Notes under the pieces: model-generated
What the model was told of the DNA's origin: nothing
Databases searched by the model: none
The model's input: the letters and a program-made list of their open reading frames with translations, nothing else
In this document: piece by piece, positions 1 to 13,727 of the stretch
Layout: each line of letters begins with the position of its first letter
How positions within the stretch are numbered: the first letter of the stretch is position 1
Program-made: the position numbers and the translations under genes
Assembly (NCBI RefSeq): GCF_000756665.1
Contig: NZ_ARXV01000003.1
Span: 334,633 to 398,632, forward strand
Length of the DNA: 64,000 nucleotides
Direction of reading: 5' to 3'
Source of the DNA: Alcanivorax nanhaiticus
GTDB taxonomy: Bacteria > Pseudomonadota > Gammaproteobacteria > Pseudomonadales > Alcanivoracaceae

Positions 1-354
1 GGCGAGCGTGACGCAAGCCAGCACCGAAGCTGCCGCATAACCCGCAGCCAGATCCAGCGCTTTCACTTCCACCATCCGCACCAGCTCGAAAGAGAACGTG
101 GAAAAGGTCGTCAGGGCGCCAAGCATGCCCGTCATGATGGCTAGCCGCCAGGCTTCACTGCTGGTCAACGTGGCCAGAGCCACCGTCAGCAACCCAAACA
201 GAAAGCTGCCAAGCAGGTTTACCGAGAAGGTGGCCCAGGGCCAGGCTGGCATGGTCGGTACGCCAAGCCACAAGGTCGTGCCGAAACGCAGGCAAGCCCC
301 GGTTGCTCCACCGGCAGCGACCGCCAACCACGGCACCAACCCTACATCAGCCAT
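1..354 (-). CDS. crcB: Fluoride channel CrcB/Fluc, 3' end cut by window edge
   Basis: Small inner-membrane fluoride exporter that protects against cytoplasmic fluoride. The 118 visible codons encode four hydrophobic stretches. They carry the family hallmarks [11 protein letters not shown] near residues 14-24, [11 protein letters not shown] near the middle and [13 protein letters not shown] in the second half. The family is about 120-130 residues long, so only a few C-terminal residues are missing. The ATG at 354 lies 8 bp inside the rarA 3' end, and a second in-frame ATG lies at 360. The overlap suggests it is the last gene of the ftsK-lolA-rarA leftward run. Identification is from motifs and is firm; the exact start is less certain. 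Confidence 0.88.
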   Translation of the reverse strand, partial: MADVGLVPWLAVAAGGATGACLRFGTTLWLGVPTMPAWPWATFSVNLLGSFLFGLLTVALATLTSSEAWRLAIMTGMLGALTTFSTFSFELVRMVEVKALDLAAGYAAASVLACVTLA

Positions 355-1699
355 CGGCATCCCCTTTCCCCTTCCCTTCCTGGTAGCGTTGCCAGTCACT
401 CTGGGCATTACGCTGCCTCAGGCGCGCCAGTTTTTCCCCCACCTTGATCTCAAGCCCCCGATTCACCGGCTCATAAAGCCGCGTCTCGCGCAGGCTGGGC
501 GGGAAATAATTCTCGCCATCCACAAAGGCATCCGGGAAATCATGGGCGTAATGATACTCGGCTCCGTAGCCTTCGTCTTTCATTAGCTTGGTCGGAGCAT
601 TACGCAGGTGCAACGGCACCTCGTTGGTGGGCTTTTCGCGCACCAGCGCGCGAGCCCGGTTATAAGCCATGTACACCGCGTTGCTCTTGGGCGCCACCGC
701 CAGATAGGCGATGGCCTGAGCGATGGCCAACTCCCCTTCCGGGCTGCCCAGGCGCTCTTGTACATCCCAGGCTTGCAGACACAACGTGAGCGCTCTGGGA
801 TCCGCATTGCCGATATCTTCGCTGGCCATGCGCACCACACGACGAGCCAGATAGAGCGGGTCACAGCCACCATCGAGCATACGGGCAAACCAGTAAAGCG
901 CCGCATCCGGGTCAGAGCCGCGTACCGATTTGTGCAAGGCGCTGATCTGGTCATAAAACAGATCACCGCCCTTGTCGAAACGGCGCACCGCATCCCGCAA
1001 AACCTCACTCATCAGCGCCGCATTGATCACTGGCGCTTCGCCTTCGGCAAGATCTGCTGCCACTTCCAGCATATTGAGCAGACGACGGGCATCTCCGTCG
1101 GCATAGTTCAGGAGCAGCTCGGCCGCATCATCCTCTACCGTCATGCCGTTCAGACGAGGCTCTTTCAGCGCCCGCTGCAACAGGCCGGACAGGTCTTCCG
1201 GTGCCAGCGAACGCAGGCGATACACTCGCGCCCGTGACAGCAGCGCATTGTTCAATTCAAAGGATGGATTTTCAGTGGTGGCACCAATAAAGGTGATGGT
1301 GCCGTCTTCTACATGAGGCAGGAAGGCATCCTGCTGTGACTTGTTGAAGCGATGCACTTCATCCACAAACAGCACGGTGCGACGCCCTTGAGCAAGGCGA
1401 ATCTGCGCCTGCTCCACTTCAGCGCGAATATCCTTTACCCCGGACAACACCGCAGAAAGGGTCACAAAGGCGGCATCGACAGCCTGGGAGAGGATTAATG
1501 CCAGGGTGGTTTTGCCTGTGCCCGGTGGCCCCCACAGAATCATGGAGTGGAGCTGACCACGCTCCAGGGCCTGTCGTAGTGGTTTGCCGGGCCCGACAAG
1601 ATGCTGCTGGCCCACATAATCATCCAGGGTGGCAGGACGCAAACGCGCAGCCAGGGGCTGCGCTTGTTGGGCGTTGTCGGCGGCAAACAGATCGTTCAT
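347..1699 (-). CDS. rarA: Replication-associated recombination AAA+ ATPase RarA (MgsA)
   Basis: Clamp-loader-like AAA+ ATPase that acts at stalled replication forks. At 450 residues it matches the family length (E. coli 447). Walker A is GPPGTGKTT near residues 57-65, Walker B is LFVDEVHRF near residue 110, and sensor 1 is GATTENPSF. The C-terminal tetramerisation region holds the conserved segment ending in [10 protein letters not shown]. The start ATG overlaps the lolA stop (TAATG), and the stop overlaps the crcB start. The order ftsK-lolA-rarA is the same as in E. coli and Pseudomonas, which supports one operon. Confidence 0.96.
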   Translation of the reverse strand: MNDLFAADNAQQAQPLAARLRPATLDDYVGQQHLVGPGKPLRQALERGQLHSMILWGPPGTGKTTLALILSQAVDAAFVTLSAVLSGVKDIRAEVEQAQIRLAQGRRTVLFVDEVHRFNKSQQDAFLPHVEDGTITFIGATTENPSFELNNALLSRARVYRLRSLAPEDLSGLLQRALKEPRLNGMTVEDDAAELLLNYADGDARRLLNMLEVAADLAEGEAPVINAALMSEVLRDAVRRFDKGGDLFYDQISALHKSVRGSDPDAALYWFARMLDGGCDPLYLARRVVRMASEDIGNADPRALTLCLQAWDVQERLGSPEGELAIAQAIAYLAVAPKSNAVYMAYNRARALVREKPTNEVPLHLRNAPTKLMKDEGYGAEYHYAHDFPDAFVDGENYFPPSLRETRLYEPVNRGLEIKVGEKLARLRQRNAQSDWQRYQEGKGKGDADG

Positions 1700-2310
1700 T
1701 ACTGTTCGATGATGTCAGTCCCTTCCGGGGGCTGAAACTGGAAGAGCGCGGCATCAATGCCTTTGTTGATGGTCAAATCCCGGAAATCGATGATGGTTTT
1801 CTGTCCCAGGGCATCCTGCAAACGCATGGAATGAGGCTGCTCGCCAATGAAAGACACATCCAGCTGATCAAACAGTGGATCTTCGCCTTTTGGGGTCAAC
1901 CTGTAGGTCACTTCCGCACCATTGCGATCCTGTTCGGCAATACTGAAGGCCGCCGCCACATCTGAGGGTTTACCACTGAACAACAACGCAGGAGTTTCCC
2001 CCAGGTCATTACTCAGTGGACGGACTACAACCTGCTCCAGGTCCTCATCGTAAACCCAGACAGTCTCACCATCAGAAACCGCCAACTGGGAGAACGGGCT
2101 GGTGGTAGACCAATAGAACCGGTTGCCACGGGCCACCTGAAACGAGCCTTCCGCCTGTTGCATGTGGGTGCCGCCTTTATCCAGCACCATCTGCTCAAAC
2201 CCGCCTTTCAGGGATTGCAGTTTCTGCAGACGATCCAGCAGATCCTCGGTGGCGCCGGCCCAGACCAGAGACGGAGCCAGTAGCACCGCCATTACCAATT
2301 TACGCATCAA
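1699..2310 (-). CDS. lolA: Outer-membrane lipoprotein carrier LolA
   Basis: Periplasmic chaperone that ferries lipoproteins from LolCDE to LolB at the outer membrane. At 203 residues it has the usual length. A signal peptide covers about residues 1-19 ([18 protein letters not shown], cleaved before GATEDLL). The mature part shows the LolA pattern with [20 protein letters not shown] and the C-terminal [14 protein letters not shown]. It lies 44 bp downstream of ftsK and its stop codon overlaps the rarA start, so co-transcription with both is likely. Confidence 0.95.
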   Translation of the reverse strand: MMRKLVMAVLLAPSLVWAGATEDLLDRLQKLQSLKGGFEQMVLDKGGTHMQQAEGSFQVARGNRFYWSTTSPFSQLAVSDGETVWVYDEDLEQVVVRPLSNDLGETPALLFSGKPSDVAAAFSIAEQDRNGAEVTYRLTPKGEDPLFDQLDVSFIGEQPHSMRLQDALGQKTIIDFRDLTINKGIDAALFQFQPPEGTDIIEQ

Positions 2311-2354
2311 ATCTCCTTGTGCAGGACGGTCGCTGTCGCACTATTGCGCACTTA

Positions 2355-4667
2355 TTACACAGGGGGAGGCGCAATCACTTCCCGCTGACCGTTATGCCCT
2401 GCTTCTGTCACTACCCCGGCCATTTCCATGGCTTCCACCAAACGGGCGGCACGGTTGTAGCCAATTTTCAGTTTACGCTGTACCGACGAAATTGAGGCCC
2501 GGCGGGACTGGGTCACGTAGGCTACCGCTTCGTCGTAGAGCGGATCATTTTCATCATCCCCGTCGCCACTGCTTTCCATACCGGGCATCGGAGCGTTGAG
2601 GTCTGAGCCGCCATCAAGAATTTCTTCCAGATAGTTCGGCTCACCGCGCTTGCGCCAATCGTCACAAACCCGGTGCACCTCTTCATCTGAGACAAAGGCA
2701 CCGTGAACTCGTTCCGGAACACTGGTGCCGCCGGGTAAATAAAGCATGTCACCATGCCCCAGCAGCTGCTCGGCACCACCCTGATCCAGCACCGTGCGCG
2801 AATCAATCTTTGAGGACACCTGGAAACCAATACGGGACGGCACGTTGGCTTTGATCAGGCCGGTGATCACATCTACGGAAGGCCGTTGCGTGGCCAGAAT
2901 CAGGTGAATCCCTGCGGCACGAGCCTTCTGGGCAATTCGCGCAATCAACTCTTCCACTTTTTTGCCGACGATCATCATCATGTCGGCAAATTCGTCGATC
3001 ACAATCACGATGTAGGGAAGATGCTCGGCCAAAGGCGCCTCTTCCTCCAGGTTCATCGGGTCTTCCGGCTTCCAGAGCGGATCCTTGAGTGGCTCACCTT
3101 TCTTCTTCGCGTCATCAACCTTGCGGTTGTAACCAGAGATATTGCGCACGCCCATCGCCGCCATCAGCCGGTAACGGCGCTCCATCTCGCCGACGCCCCA
3201 GCGCAATGCTCCAGCGGCTTCCTTCATGTCCGTCACCACCGGGGTCAAGAGATGGGGAATGCCGTCATAAACCGCCAGTTCCAGCATCTTGGGATCAATC
3301 AGAATCAGGCGAACATCTTCAGGGTTGGACTTGAACAGCATGGAAAGCAGCATGGCATTCACGCCCACTGACTTACCGGAACCGGTGGTACCGGCCACCA
3401 GCAAATGCGGCATCTTGGCCAGATCCGCCATTACCGGATTGCCGGAAATATCCTTGCCCAGTGCCATGGTGAGCGGTGACGGAGACTGATCGAACATCTG
3501 TGTTCCGACCACTTCCGTGAAACGGATCATTTCCCGCTGCTCGTTGGGAATTTCGATCCCCACAGTGGTTTTACCCGGGATGACCTCCACCACACGAACG
3601 CTGATCACCGCCAACGAACGGGCCAGATCCTTGGCCAGATTGGTGATTTTGGACACCTTGATGCCGGGTGCCGGCTGAATTTCAAAGCGGGTAATCACCG
3701 GGCCAGGCTGAACGGCCACCACTTCGGCTTCGATGTTGAAATCCTTGAGCTTGATTTCAAGCAGCCGGGACATGCCCTCCAGCGCTTCTTCCGAGTAGCC
3801 GCCCTTGGCTTCTTCAACCGGGTCCAACAAGCCGATCGGGGGCAACTCGCCGGTGACTTCCGTCGTAAACAGCTTCTGCTGTTTCTCCTTCTGGACCCTG
3901 ACGCTTTTTTCCACCGGCTTGGCGGGTTGGGCAATTTTCACCGGTTTGCGGGTCTCTGCCTTCTTGCGGGCCTCCTCAATCACCTTGGCCCGCTTCTCAT
4001 GGGCATCTTTCTTCTGCTTCTGAGCTTCACGCTTCTGCTTGCGCGCCTGCCACCAGGCCGGCAGTTTCTCGAAGGCATCCATGACCAGTGCACCCAGTCC
4101 TTCTGCCAGCGCAATCCAGGAAAGGTCGGTAAAGACCGTCACCCCGATCAAAAACAGTGCCACCATGACCAGGGTGCCGCCCAAGGGGTTAAAGCCATCC
4201 AGCGCGGCCTGCCCCATTTGATGGCCAAGAATGCCTCCAGCTCCTTCAGGCAGATGATCCCCGACGCTGAAATGCATGTAGGAGAGCGCGGTTCCCGCCA
4301 GCATAGTCAGCACAAACCCGACCAGGCGAAGACTGAACAGCGGCCAGCTACCGGGCAAACCCGCATGGCGCTCTTTAAGCACCTTGCCAGCCCAGAAAGC
4401 CACCAGTACCGGAAACAAATAAGCCATGAAACCAAACAGGCTGAACAACATATCAGCACTGAAGGCCCCTGCCCGCCCGGCAGCATTGTGCACCGCATTG
4501 GTGTGGCCCACGTAGGACCAACCGGGATCTCGGCTGTCAAATGTGACCAACGCCAGCAGCAGATACGCGGACAGCGCAATCAAGGCAATTACTGTGCCTT
4601 CGACCAGCCCGCGCTTGAGATGACGGGAAAACCCGGACTCTCCTTGCCCGGCTACGGTTTTGCTCAC
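2355..4667 (-). CDS. ftsK: DNA translocase FtsK, short-linker form
   Basis: Division-septum DNA pump that clears chromosome termini and activates XerCD. Residues about 20-190 form the four-helix membrane anchor. A Lys/Ala-rich charged linker follows at about 205-265. The motor then has Walker [14 protein letters not shown] near 425 and Walker [13 protein letters not shown] near 560. The last 65 residues are the gamma winged helix that reads KOPS ([19 protein letters not shown]). At 770 residues it lacks the very long linker of E. coli FtsK (1329 residues), as in Pseudomonas. Its start faces trxB across a 297-bp divergent promoter region. Confidence 0.97.
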   Translation of the reverse strand: MSKTVAGQGESGFSRHLKRGLVEGTVIALIALSAYLLLALVTFDSRDPGWSYVGHTNAVHNAAGRAGAFSADMLFSLFGFMAYLFPVLVAFWAGKVLKERHAGLPGSWPLFSLRLVGFVLTMLAGTALSYMHFSVGDHLPEGAGGILGHQMGQAALDGFNPLGGTLVMVALFLIGVTVFTDLSWIALAEGLGALVMDAFEKLPAWWQARKQKREAQKQKKDAHEKRAKVIEEARKKAETRKPVKIAQPAKPVEKSVRVQKEKQQKLFTTEVTGELPPIGLLDPVEEAKGGYSEEALEGMSRLLEIKLKDFNIEAEVVAVQPGPVITRFEIQPAPGIKVSKITNLAKDLARSLAVISVRVVEVIPGKTTVGIEIPNEQREMIRFTEVVGTQMFDQSPSPLTMALGKDISGNPVMADLAKMPHLLVAGTTGSGKSVGVNAMLLSMLFKSNPEDVRLILIDPKMLELAVYDGIPHLLTPVVTDMKEAAGALRWGVGEMERRYRLMAAMGVRNISGYNRKVDDAKKKGEPLKDPLWKPEDPMNLEEEAPLAEHLPYIVIVIDEFADMMMIVGKKVEELIARIAQKARAAGIHLILATQRPSVDVITGLIKANVPSRIGFQVSSKIDSRTVLDQGGAEQLLGHGDMLYLPGGTSVPERVHGAFVSDEEVHRVCDDWRKRGEPNYLEEILDGGSDLNAPMPGMESSGDGDDENDPLYDEAVAYVTQSRRASISSVQRKLKIGYNRAARLVEAMEMAGVVTEAGHNGQREVIAPPPV

Positions 4668-5912
<1,245 letters not shown>

Positions 5913-5939
5913 TTCAACCCTCAACAGGTCCAGAAGCCT

Positions 5940-6671
5940 ATGGTGCCATGGCTGGAACCGGGAGCGCCGTTCCCGGATACCCGTGATGCGCTCACCGACC
6001 CCGACGGCCTGCTGGCCGCCGGGGCGGATCTGAGCCCGGACACACTTGTCCGGGCTTATTCTTCTGGGATTTTTCCTTGGTATGATGCGGACTACCAACC
6101 CATTCTGTGGTGGTCACCCGCGCCTCGCTGCGTCTTCTACCCTGATCAAATCCACGTTAGTCGAAGTCTGCGTCGCCACGTGAATCAGGTACCACTGACA
6201 ATAACGCTGGACTCTGCTTTTTCTTCGATCATGGCACTGTGCGCCGCACCCCGTGGCGACGGTCAGGGCACCTGGATCAGCAGTGATATGGTCAATGCCT
6301 ATGTCAACCTCCATAAGCTCGGCTACGCACACAGCCTTGAGGTCTGGCAGGGAGACAGCATCGCGGGCGGCATTTACGGTATTCAGCTGGGCAATATCTT
6401 TTTCGGCGAGTCCATGGTCTCCCCCCTGCCCAACGGTTCCAAAGTCGCCCTGGCTGCGCTACAGGCACTAGCAAAATCCCTCGATATCCAGCTGATCGAT
6501 GCGCAGGTAGAGAACCCGCACCTTCGTAGCATGGGTGCCTGCATGATTGACCGTGCCACCTTTAGCCAACACCTTCGGCAATGGATTCCTGCTCACCCCG
6601 CCCCCGCCCAGTGGCCCAAGGAGAGCTGGACATGGGCCACTTTACCGGCTGACGACAAAAGACCGGCCTGA
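5940..6671 (+). CDS. aat: Leucyl/phenylalanyl-tRNA--protein transferase
   Basis: Adds Leu or Phe from aminoacyl-tRNA to proteins with N-terminal Arg or Lys, making them N-degrons for ClpS/ClpAP. At 243 residues it matches the family (E. coli 234). Diagnostic segments are GLLAAGADLSPDTL, AYSSGIFPWY, ILWWSPAPRCV and GESMVSPLPNGSKVALAAL. It lies between trxB and bpt on the same strand with short gaps. Together with bpt, clpA and clpS it completes the N-end-rule module of this region. Confidence 0.96.
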   Translation: MVPWLEPGAPFPDTRDALTDPDGLLAAGADLSPDTLVRAYSSGIFPWYDADYQPILWWSPAPRCVFYPDQIHVSRSLRRHVNQVPLTITLDSAFSSIMALCAAPRGDGQGTWISSDMVNAYVNLHKLGYAHSLEVWQGDSIAGGIYGIQLGNIFFGESMVSPLPNGSKVALAALQALAKSLDIQLIDAQVENPHLRSMGACMIDRATFSQHLRQWIPAHPAPAQWPKESWTWATLPADDKRPA

Positions 6672-6724
6672 CCAGCTGTCAGGTAAGGATTCTCAGCCCT
6701 GATCCTGTTGGCTAAACTGGACCC

Positions 6725-7444
6725 ATGACTGATCTTTCCACCCTGCGATTCTTCCGGACCCCGGCCCATGCTTGCAGCTATCTGGAAGACCGCCAGGCAT
6801 CGACATTGTTTGTGGACCCTCAGGCCACGCTGTCACCGGCGCTCTACAGCGAATTGAGCCTGCTGGGGTTTCGCCGTAGTGGCGATTATCTTTACCGCCC
6901 CCATTGCGAAGAATGCTCAGCCTGCATACCTGCCCGGGTACGGGTCGCAGATTTCCGGCCACGTCGTCGCCACCGGCGAATCCGCAAGTTGAATAAAGAC
7001 CTGGTGGTCAACCGTGAGCCAGCCCGCTTTACCCGTGAGCTGTATAGCCTTTATGCGGATTACATCAACCAGCGCCACGGCGACGGTGACATGTATCCCC
7101 CTTCCGAGGAGCAGTTCACCAACTTTCTGACCTGCGAATGGGCCGATACGCACTTCTATTGTTTCCGGGAGAACGGCAAGCTGCGTGCCGTTGCCGTGAC
7201 GGATCAACTGGAAGACGGCCTGTCTGCGGTGTATACCTTCTTCGATCCACGCCAACACGACCGCAGCCTGGGCGTGTTGGCGCTGCTCTGGCAAATCGAG
7301 CAATGCCAACGCCTCTCTCTGCCTTATCTGTATCTCGGGTACTGGATCAACCAGTGCCAAAAGATGAGCTACAAGAACCAGTATCAACCCCTCGAAATCC
7401 TGCGTAGTGGAGCCTGGAAAGACCTGCCTGACCAAGGGGAATGA
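6725..7444 (+). CDS. bpt: Aspartate/glutamate leucyltransferase Bpt (ATE family)
   Basis: Transfers Leu from Leu-tRNA to proteins with N-terminal Asp or Glu; the bacterial ATE-like enzyme. At 239 residues it shows the N-terminal Cys-containing segment YRPHCEECSACIPARV near residues 57-72. It also shows the acyltransferase core with DGLSAVYTFFDP and YLYLGYWINQCQKMSYK. It lies between aat and infA, as in Pseudomonas; E. coli lacks it. It widens the set of N-terminal residues that can be turned into N-degrons. Older annotations call it arginyltransferase (ate). Confidence 0.94.
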   Translation: MTDLSTLRFFRTPAHACSYLEDRQASTLFVDPQATLSPALYSELSLLGFRRSGDYLYRPHCEECSACIPARVRVADFRPRRRHRRIRKLNKDLVVNREPARFTRELYSLYADYINQRHGDGDMYPPSEEQFTNFLTCEWADTHFYCFRENGKLRAVAVTDQLEDGLSAVYTFFDPRQHDRSLGVLALLWQIEQCQRLSLPYLYLGYWINQCQKMSYKNQYQPLEILRSGAWKDLPDQGE

Positions 7445-7543
7445 CCGTCTCCCGCATCAAAGTGCAACAGGTTTTGCAGCCGGCCCGCTTTCTAGGCATA
7501 ATTGCGCCCTCGCTCGTAGCCGGTAACCCAAGGTATTCGTTGG

Positions 7544-7762
7544 ATGGCGAAAGAAGAACAGATTGAACTCGAAGGTGTGATCGTTGAAACCCTGCCCAAC
7601 ACGATGTTTCGTGTGAAGCTGGACAATGGTCATGTAATCACTGCCCACATCTCCGGAAAGATGCGTAAATTCTATATCCGCATCCTGACCGGTGACCGGG
7701 TGAAGGTGGAAATGTCCCCGTACGATCTGACCAAAGGTCGCATCACTTTCCGCATGAAATAA
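7544..7762 (+). CDS. infA: Translation initiation factor IF-1
   Basis: OB-fold protein that binds the ribosomal A site during initiation. At 72 residues it has the standard length, and its sequence is near-canonical ([19 protein letters not shown] at the start, GRITFRMK at the end). It is a single gene followed 30 bp later by a strong bidirectional hairpin, so it probably ends its own transcript. Its position next to clpA is conserved across gammaproteobacteria. Confidence 0.98.
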   Translation: MAKEEQIELEGVIVETLPNTMFRVKLDNGHVITAHISGKMRKFYIRILTGDRVKVEMSPYDLTKGRITFRMK

Positions 7763-7791
7763 AACGGGCCGCTGCACGCAGCAAGCCAAAG

Positions 7792-7827
7792 AAATACCCC
7801 CGCCTCTCTCGAGCCGGGGGTATTTTT
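7792..7827 (+). terminator. Rho-independent terminator after infA
   Basis: Perfect 11-bp stem AAATACCCCCG (7792-7802) with CGGGGGTATTT (7815-7825), a 12-nt loop and a short T-run. It lies between convergent infA and clpA and could serve both directions, although the T-tract is better on the plus strand. Confidence 0.85.
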
Positions 7828-7840
7828 GTTTGCGCCTTTA

Positions 7841-7871
7841 GCTGTTAACGATTCACTGTTAACTGTTCACT
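7841..7871. repeat. GTTAACT/ATTCACT heptad array, copy A
   Basis: Four consecutive 7-bp units after a GCT lead: GTTAACG (7844), ATTCACT (7851), GTTAACT (7858) and GTTCACT (7865). The array ends 3 bp before the reverse-strand stop codon of clpA. Related arrays occur at 21960-21980, 23591-23625 and 23727-23761. Confidence 0.8.
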
Positions 7872-7874
7872 AAA

Positions 7875-10139
7875 TCACGCCGGCTCCGCCTCCGCAGATT
7901 TCACGGTCAGGTCGAGCTTGCCGTCTTTCTCGGCCACATCCACCTGTCCACCCTGCTCGGCCAATTCGCCAAACAACAGCTTTTCCGCCAGTGGCTTCTT
8001 GAGCTGTTCCTGGATCAGGCGAGCCATGGGGCGCGCGCCCATATCCTTGTCATAGCCCTTTTCAGCCAACCAACGGCGAGCAGAGTCGTCTACGTGCAGC
8101 ACCACACCCTTCTCATCCAGTTGCGCCTGTAGTTCCACCAGGAACTTGTCCACCACGCCGAGGATCACCTCGGTGGTCAACGGCGCAAACTGCACGATAC
8201 CGTCCAGACGGTTGCGGAATTCAGGGGTGAATACCTTCTTGAGCATCTCCATGCCGTCGGTACTGTTGTCCTGCTCGGTGAAACCAATGGAGCGCTTGTT
8301 CAGCACCTCAGCGCCAGCATTGGTGGTCATGATCAGGATCACGTTACGGAAGTCTGCCTTGCGACCGTTGTTGTCGGTCAAGGTAGCGTTGTCCATCACC
8401 TGAAGCAGAATATTGAACACTTCCGGGTGCGCTTTCTCGATCTCATCCAGCAGCAACACGCAATGCGGCGTCTTGGTAATCGCCTCGGTAAGCAGGCCAC
8501 CCTGATCATAACCAACATAACCCGGAGGCGCGCCAATCAGACGGCTTACGGTATGCCGTTCCATGTACTCAGACATATCAAAGCGAACCAGCTCCACACC
8601 CAGTGCACGGGCCAGCTGACGGCTGACTTCCGTTTTACCCACCCCAGTGGGGCCAGCAAACATGAAGCTACCGATGGGTTTGTTCTCGCCCTTGAGGCCT
8701 GCCCGTGACAACTTGATGGCCGCCGAAATCGTGTCGATGGCATCGTCCTGACCAAACACGGTCATCTTCAGGTCACGTTCAAGATTACGCAGCAGCTCCT
8801 TGTCTGAGGAAGACACCTGCTTGGGCGGAATTCTGGCAATCTTGGCCACCATATCTTCCACGTCGGTCTCTTCGATGGTGTGCTTGCGCTCATCCTCAGG
8901 ACGCAGACGCTGCCAGGCACCAACCTCATCAATCACGTCAATGGCTTTGTCGGGCAGATAGCGATCATTGATATAACGGGCGCTCAATTCAGCGGCTGCC
9001 TTCAGCGACGCATCGCTATAGACCACATCATGGTGCTTCTCAAAACGGGATTTCAGCCCCTTGAGGATACCAATCGTGTCTTCAACGGACGGTTCCACCA
9101 CATCGATTTTCTGGAAACGGCGCGACAAGGCACGGTCTTTCTCGAACACCCCACGATATTCCTGGAAGGTGGTAGATCCCATGCACTTGAGCTCACCGTT
9201 GGCCAGCAGCGGCTTGAGCAAGTTGGACGCATCCATTACCCCGCCGGAAGCCGCACCAGCTCCAATAATGGTATGGATCTCATCGATAAAGAGGATCGCG
9301 TTGGGTTCTTTCTTCAGGTCGGACAGGAGCGTCTTGAGACGCTTCTCGAAATCGCCCCGGTACTTGGTGCCCGCCAGCAGCGCACCCAGATCCAGCGAAT
9401 AGACCGTGGCATCCAGCAATGGCTCGGGAACCTTGCCTTCAACGATCATGCGCGCCAGCCCTTCTGCGATGGCGGTCTTGCCCACACCGGGCTCGCCTAC
9501 CAGCAACGGATTATTCTTGCGTCGACGGCACAGGATCTGCGCCGCCCGTTCGATCTCGAAGGCTCGCCCTACTAGTGGATCAATACGATCCTCCTGAGCC
9601 AGCACATTCAGGTTGGCAGCATAGTTCTCCAGCGCAGAAGCTTGTGCAGCGGCTTCTGCTCCCTCCGCTTCCTGCTCTACTTCCGGAGCCTGGGTAGAAT
9701 CCTGCAACTGAGAGATACCGTGAGCAATGAAGTTCACCACATCCAGGCGATGGATGTCCTGGCAGTTCAGGAAATATACGGCCTGGCTTTCCTGCTCATT
9801 AAAAATCGCCACCAGCACATTCGCACCTGTGACTTCCTTCTTGCCTGAAGACTGGACACTGAACACCGCGCGTTGCAGCACACGCTGAAATCCCAGTGTC
9901 GGCTGGGTATCCCGCTCCGGATCGCTTTCCGGCAACAGCGGGGTGGAATCTTCAATAAACTGGCTCAGTGAATCCCGCAGGTCCTCCAGATCCGCGCCAC
10001 AGGCGCGCAGCACTTCCACGGCTGCCTCGTTTTCCAGTAATGCCAGCAACAGATGCTCCACGGTCATGAACTCATGACGGTGACTGCGTGCATGGCGAAA
10101 CGCTTCATTGAGCGTCATTTCCAGTTCTTTACTGAGCAT
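7875..10139 (-). CDS. clpA: ATP-dependent Clp protease ATPase subunit ClpA
   Basis: Hexameric AAA+ unfoldase that feeds substrates to ClpP. At 754 residues (E. coli 758) it has an N-terminal double Clp-N repeat that docks ClpS. D1 has Walker [11 protein letters not shown] near residue 216, and D2 has Walker [11 protein letters not shown] near 497. The D2 region also has the sensor segment [13 protein letters not shown]. No ClpP-binding loop was checked by alignment. It lies 27 bp downstream of clpS on the same strand, the usual clpSA operon. The 3' end abuts a heptad repeat array. Confidence 0.97.
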   Translation of the reverse strand: MLSKELEMTLNEAFRHARSHRHEFMTVEHLLLALLENEAAVEVLRACGADLEDLRDSLSQFIEDSTPLLPESDPERDTQPTLGFQRVLQRAVFSVQSSGKKEVTGANVLVAIFNEQESQAVYFLNCQDIHRLDVVNFIAHGISQLQDSTQAPEVEQEAEGAEAAAQASALENYAANLNVLAQEDRIDPLVGRAFEIERAAQILCRRRKNNPLLVGEPGVGKTAIAEGLARMIVEGKVPEPLLDATVYSLDLGALLAGTKYRGDFEKRLKTLLSDLKKEPNAILFIDEIHTIIGAGAASGGVMDASNLLKPLLANGELKCMGSTTFQEYRGVFEKDRALSRRFQKIDVVEPSVEDTIGILKGLKSRFEKHHDVVYSDASLKAAAELSARYINDRYLPDKAIDVIDEVGAWQRLRPEDERKHTIEETDVEDMVAKIARIPPKQVSSSDKELLRNLERDLKMTVFGQDDAIDTISAAIKLSRAGLKGENKPIGSFMFAGPTGVGKTEVSRQLARALGVELVRFDMSEYMERHTVSRLIGAPPGYVGYDQGGLLTEAITKTPHCVLLLDEIEKAHPEVFNILLQVMDNATLTDNNGRKADFRNVILIMTTNAGAEVLNKRSIGFTEQDNSTDGMEMLKKVFTPEFRNRLDGIVQFAPLTTEVILGVVDKFLVELQAQLDEKGVVLHVDDSARRWLAEKGYDKDMGARPMARLIQEQLKKPLAEKLLFGELAEQGGQVDVAEKDGKLDLTVKSAEAEPA

Positions 10140-10166
10140 AAGGCTACCTCACTGCCAGTACCCGAT

Positions 10167-10553
10167 TCAGGCCTCGTCGACCTGACACATCAGCGGATGC
10201 TGATTTTCCCGGGCATATTCGACCACCTGAGTGGCTTTCGTTTCGGCGATGTCCTGGGGATAAATCCCGCAGACAGCCTTTCCTTCCGTATGAACCGCCA
10301 ACATGACCCTGGTGGCCTGCTCGCGCCCCATATTGAAGAAGTCCTCAAGTATCTCTACCACGAAGTCCATCGGCGTGTAGTCATCATTCAACATCCACAC
10401 CTTGTACATGGAAGGCGGCTTGAGTTTGGGTCTGGCCTCTTCAATGGCCAGGTCTCCATGGCGATCCGGTTCTGAGGGTGAATCCGAGGGACCACTGACT
10501 ACCTGGCCGTTCAGTTCATTCATATCCGGGTGCCATTGATATTGCCAATTCAT
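10167..10553 (-). CDS. clpS: ClpS adaptor for N-degron substrates
   Basis: Adaptor that delivers proteins with Leu, Phe, Tyr or Trp N-termini to ClpAP. The core [20 protein letters not shown] (about residues 50-69) includes the conserved NDDYTPM substrate-pocket loop, followed by the helix with [13 protein letters not shown]. At 128 residues it is longer than E. coli ClpS (106). An internal ATG at 10523 would give 118 residues, and neither start has a strong Shine-Dalgarno sequence. It is transcribed divergently from cspD and ahead of clpA. Confidence 0.95.
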   Translation of the reverse strand: MNWQYQWHPDMNELNGQVVSGPSDSPSEPDRHGDLAIEEARPKLKPPSMYKVWMLNDDYTPMDFVVEILEDFFNMGREQATRVMLAVHTEGKAVCGIYPQDIAETKATQVVEYARENQHPLMCQVDEA

Positions 10554-10657
10554 AAGTCTTTAAACCGTTGTAACCCTGCTGGCGTCAACAGGCAATGATG
10601 AAATGATGGGCGGTCATGCTTTTTTCAACCCCCCGCTACCATTGATTCCACGCGGGG

Positions 10658-10686
10658 TTGACACCCATGCAGTGCATGTTTAAAAG
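10658..10686 (+). promoter_or_regulatory. Candidate sigma-70 promoter for cspD
   Basis: A consensus TTGACA (10658-10663) is followed after 17 bp by TAAAAG (10681-10686), a weak -10. It would give a 5' leader of about 120 nt before cspD, a typical arrangement for cold-shock genes. Called from sequence only. Confidence 0.35.
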
Positions 10687-10813
10687 TTGCACAATAGTGT
10701 GCTTTAGAATCCTTGTATCGCACCTACATTGTAACGCAGCGGATACCGTTGAATAAAAATAAACGATGTGCCGAAAGGCACTTCAAGCCATCGGATAGGC
10801 AGAGGGAAGGACC

Positions 10814-11062
10814 ATGGCAACGGGAACAGTCAAGTGGTTTAACAACGCCAAAGGGTACGGATTTGTTAGGCCAGACGAAGGGGGAGAAGACCTGTTTGTG
10901 CACTACTCCTACATTCAGATGGACGGCTACAAGAGCCTCAAGGCCGGGCAACCGGTTGAGTATGAAATACAGCCGGCCAACAAGGGTTTTCATGCAGTGA
11001 ACCTGCGCGCCCACGGTGAAGCCAGTAACGAAGCCGATAGTAGCGAAGGCCCAGCCAGCTAA
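10814..11062 (+). CDS. cspD: Cold-shock-domain protein CspD
   Basis: Single OB-fold protein that binds single-stranded nucleic acid; CspD of E. coli inhibits replication in stationary phase. At 82 residues it carries the RNP1 motif KGYGFVRP and the RNP2 motif DLFVHYSYI. AGAGGGAAGG lies just before the ATG. The position divergent from clpS matches E. coli and Pseudomonas, which favours cspD over other csp paralogues. The C-terminal tail is acidic and Ser-rich. A 10-bp hairpin follows at 11088. Confidence 0.93.
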   Translation: MATGTVKWFNNAKGYGFVRPDEGGEDLFVHYSYIQMDGYKSLKAGQPVEYEIQPANKGFHAVNLRAHGEASNEADSSEGPAS

Positions 11063-11087
11063 ACCAGCGCGTTCTTGGTACTCCTCC

Positions 11088-11116
11088 GCCGGGCCAGACG
11101 ACTGGCCCGGCCGTTT
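11088..11116 (+). terminator. Hairpin terminator after cspD
   Basis: Perfect 10-bp stem GCCGGGCCAG (11088-11097) with CTGGCCCGGC (11102-11111), loop ACGA, followed by a weak T stretch. It lies 25 bp after the cspD stop. Confidence 0.7.
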
Positions 11117-11209
11117 CTACAGTCAGCCCAATCCCCTCCCCTTGAGCTGTAGCCCCTCCTGTCCAGCATCGAACCAGCAATAGTCGCCATCCAGCTTCTC
11201 CACGACACA

Positions 11210-11240
11210 AAAAAAGCGAGCCTCTTACGAGACTCGCTTT
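11210..11240 (-). terminator. Rho-independent terminator after icd
   Basis: Read on the minus strand, an 8-bp stem AAAGCGAG/CTCGCTTT (11240-11233 with 11220-11213) is followed by a run of Ts. An inner CTC/GAG pairing extends the stem. It lies about 55 bp after the icd stop. Confidence 0.8.
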
Positions 11241-11295
11241 CTTACTGGAGGCCAAGGCCTGCCAGTCACTCACTGGTACAACACCTGAAGGATCC

Positions 11296-13581
<2,286 letters not shown>

Positions 13582-13727
13582 TCAGATCAGCGGGTTTAAA
13601 CAGATTACTCCCTCTTAATAAAGGCTTGCGCTGGCGAGTATAGCACCGACCGTTTAGCCTTGTTAGCGCAGCCGGCCAGCAACACAACGCATTTTATCAA
13701 TCAGAACCATCAGGATTGTCAGACTCC

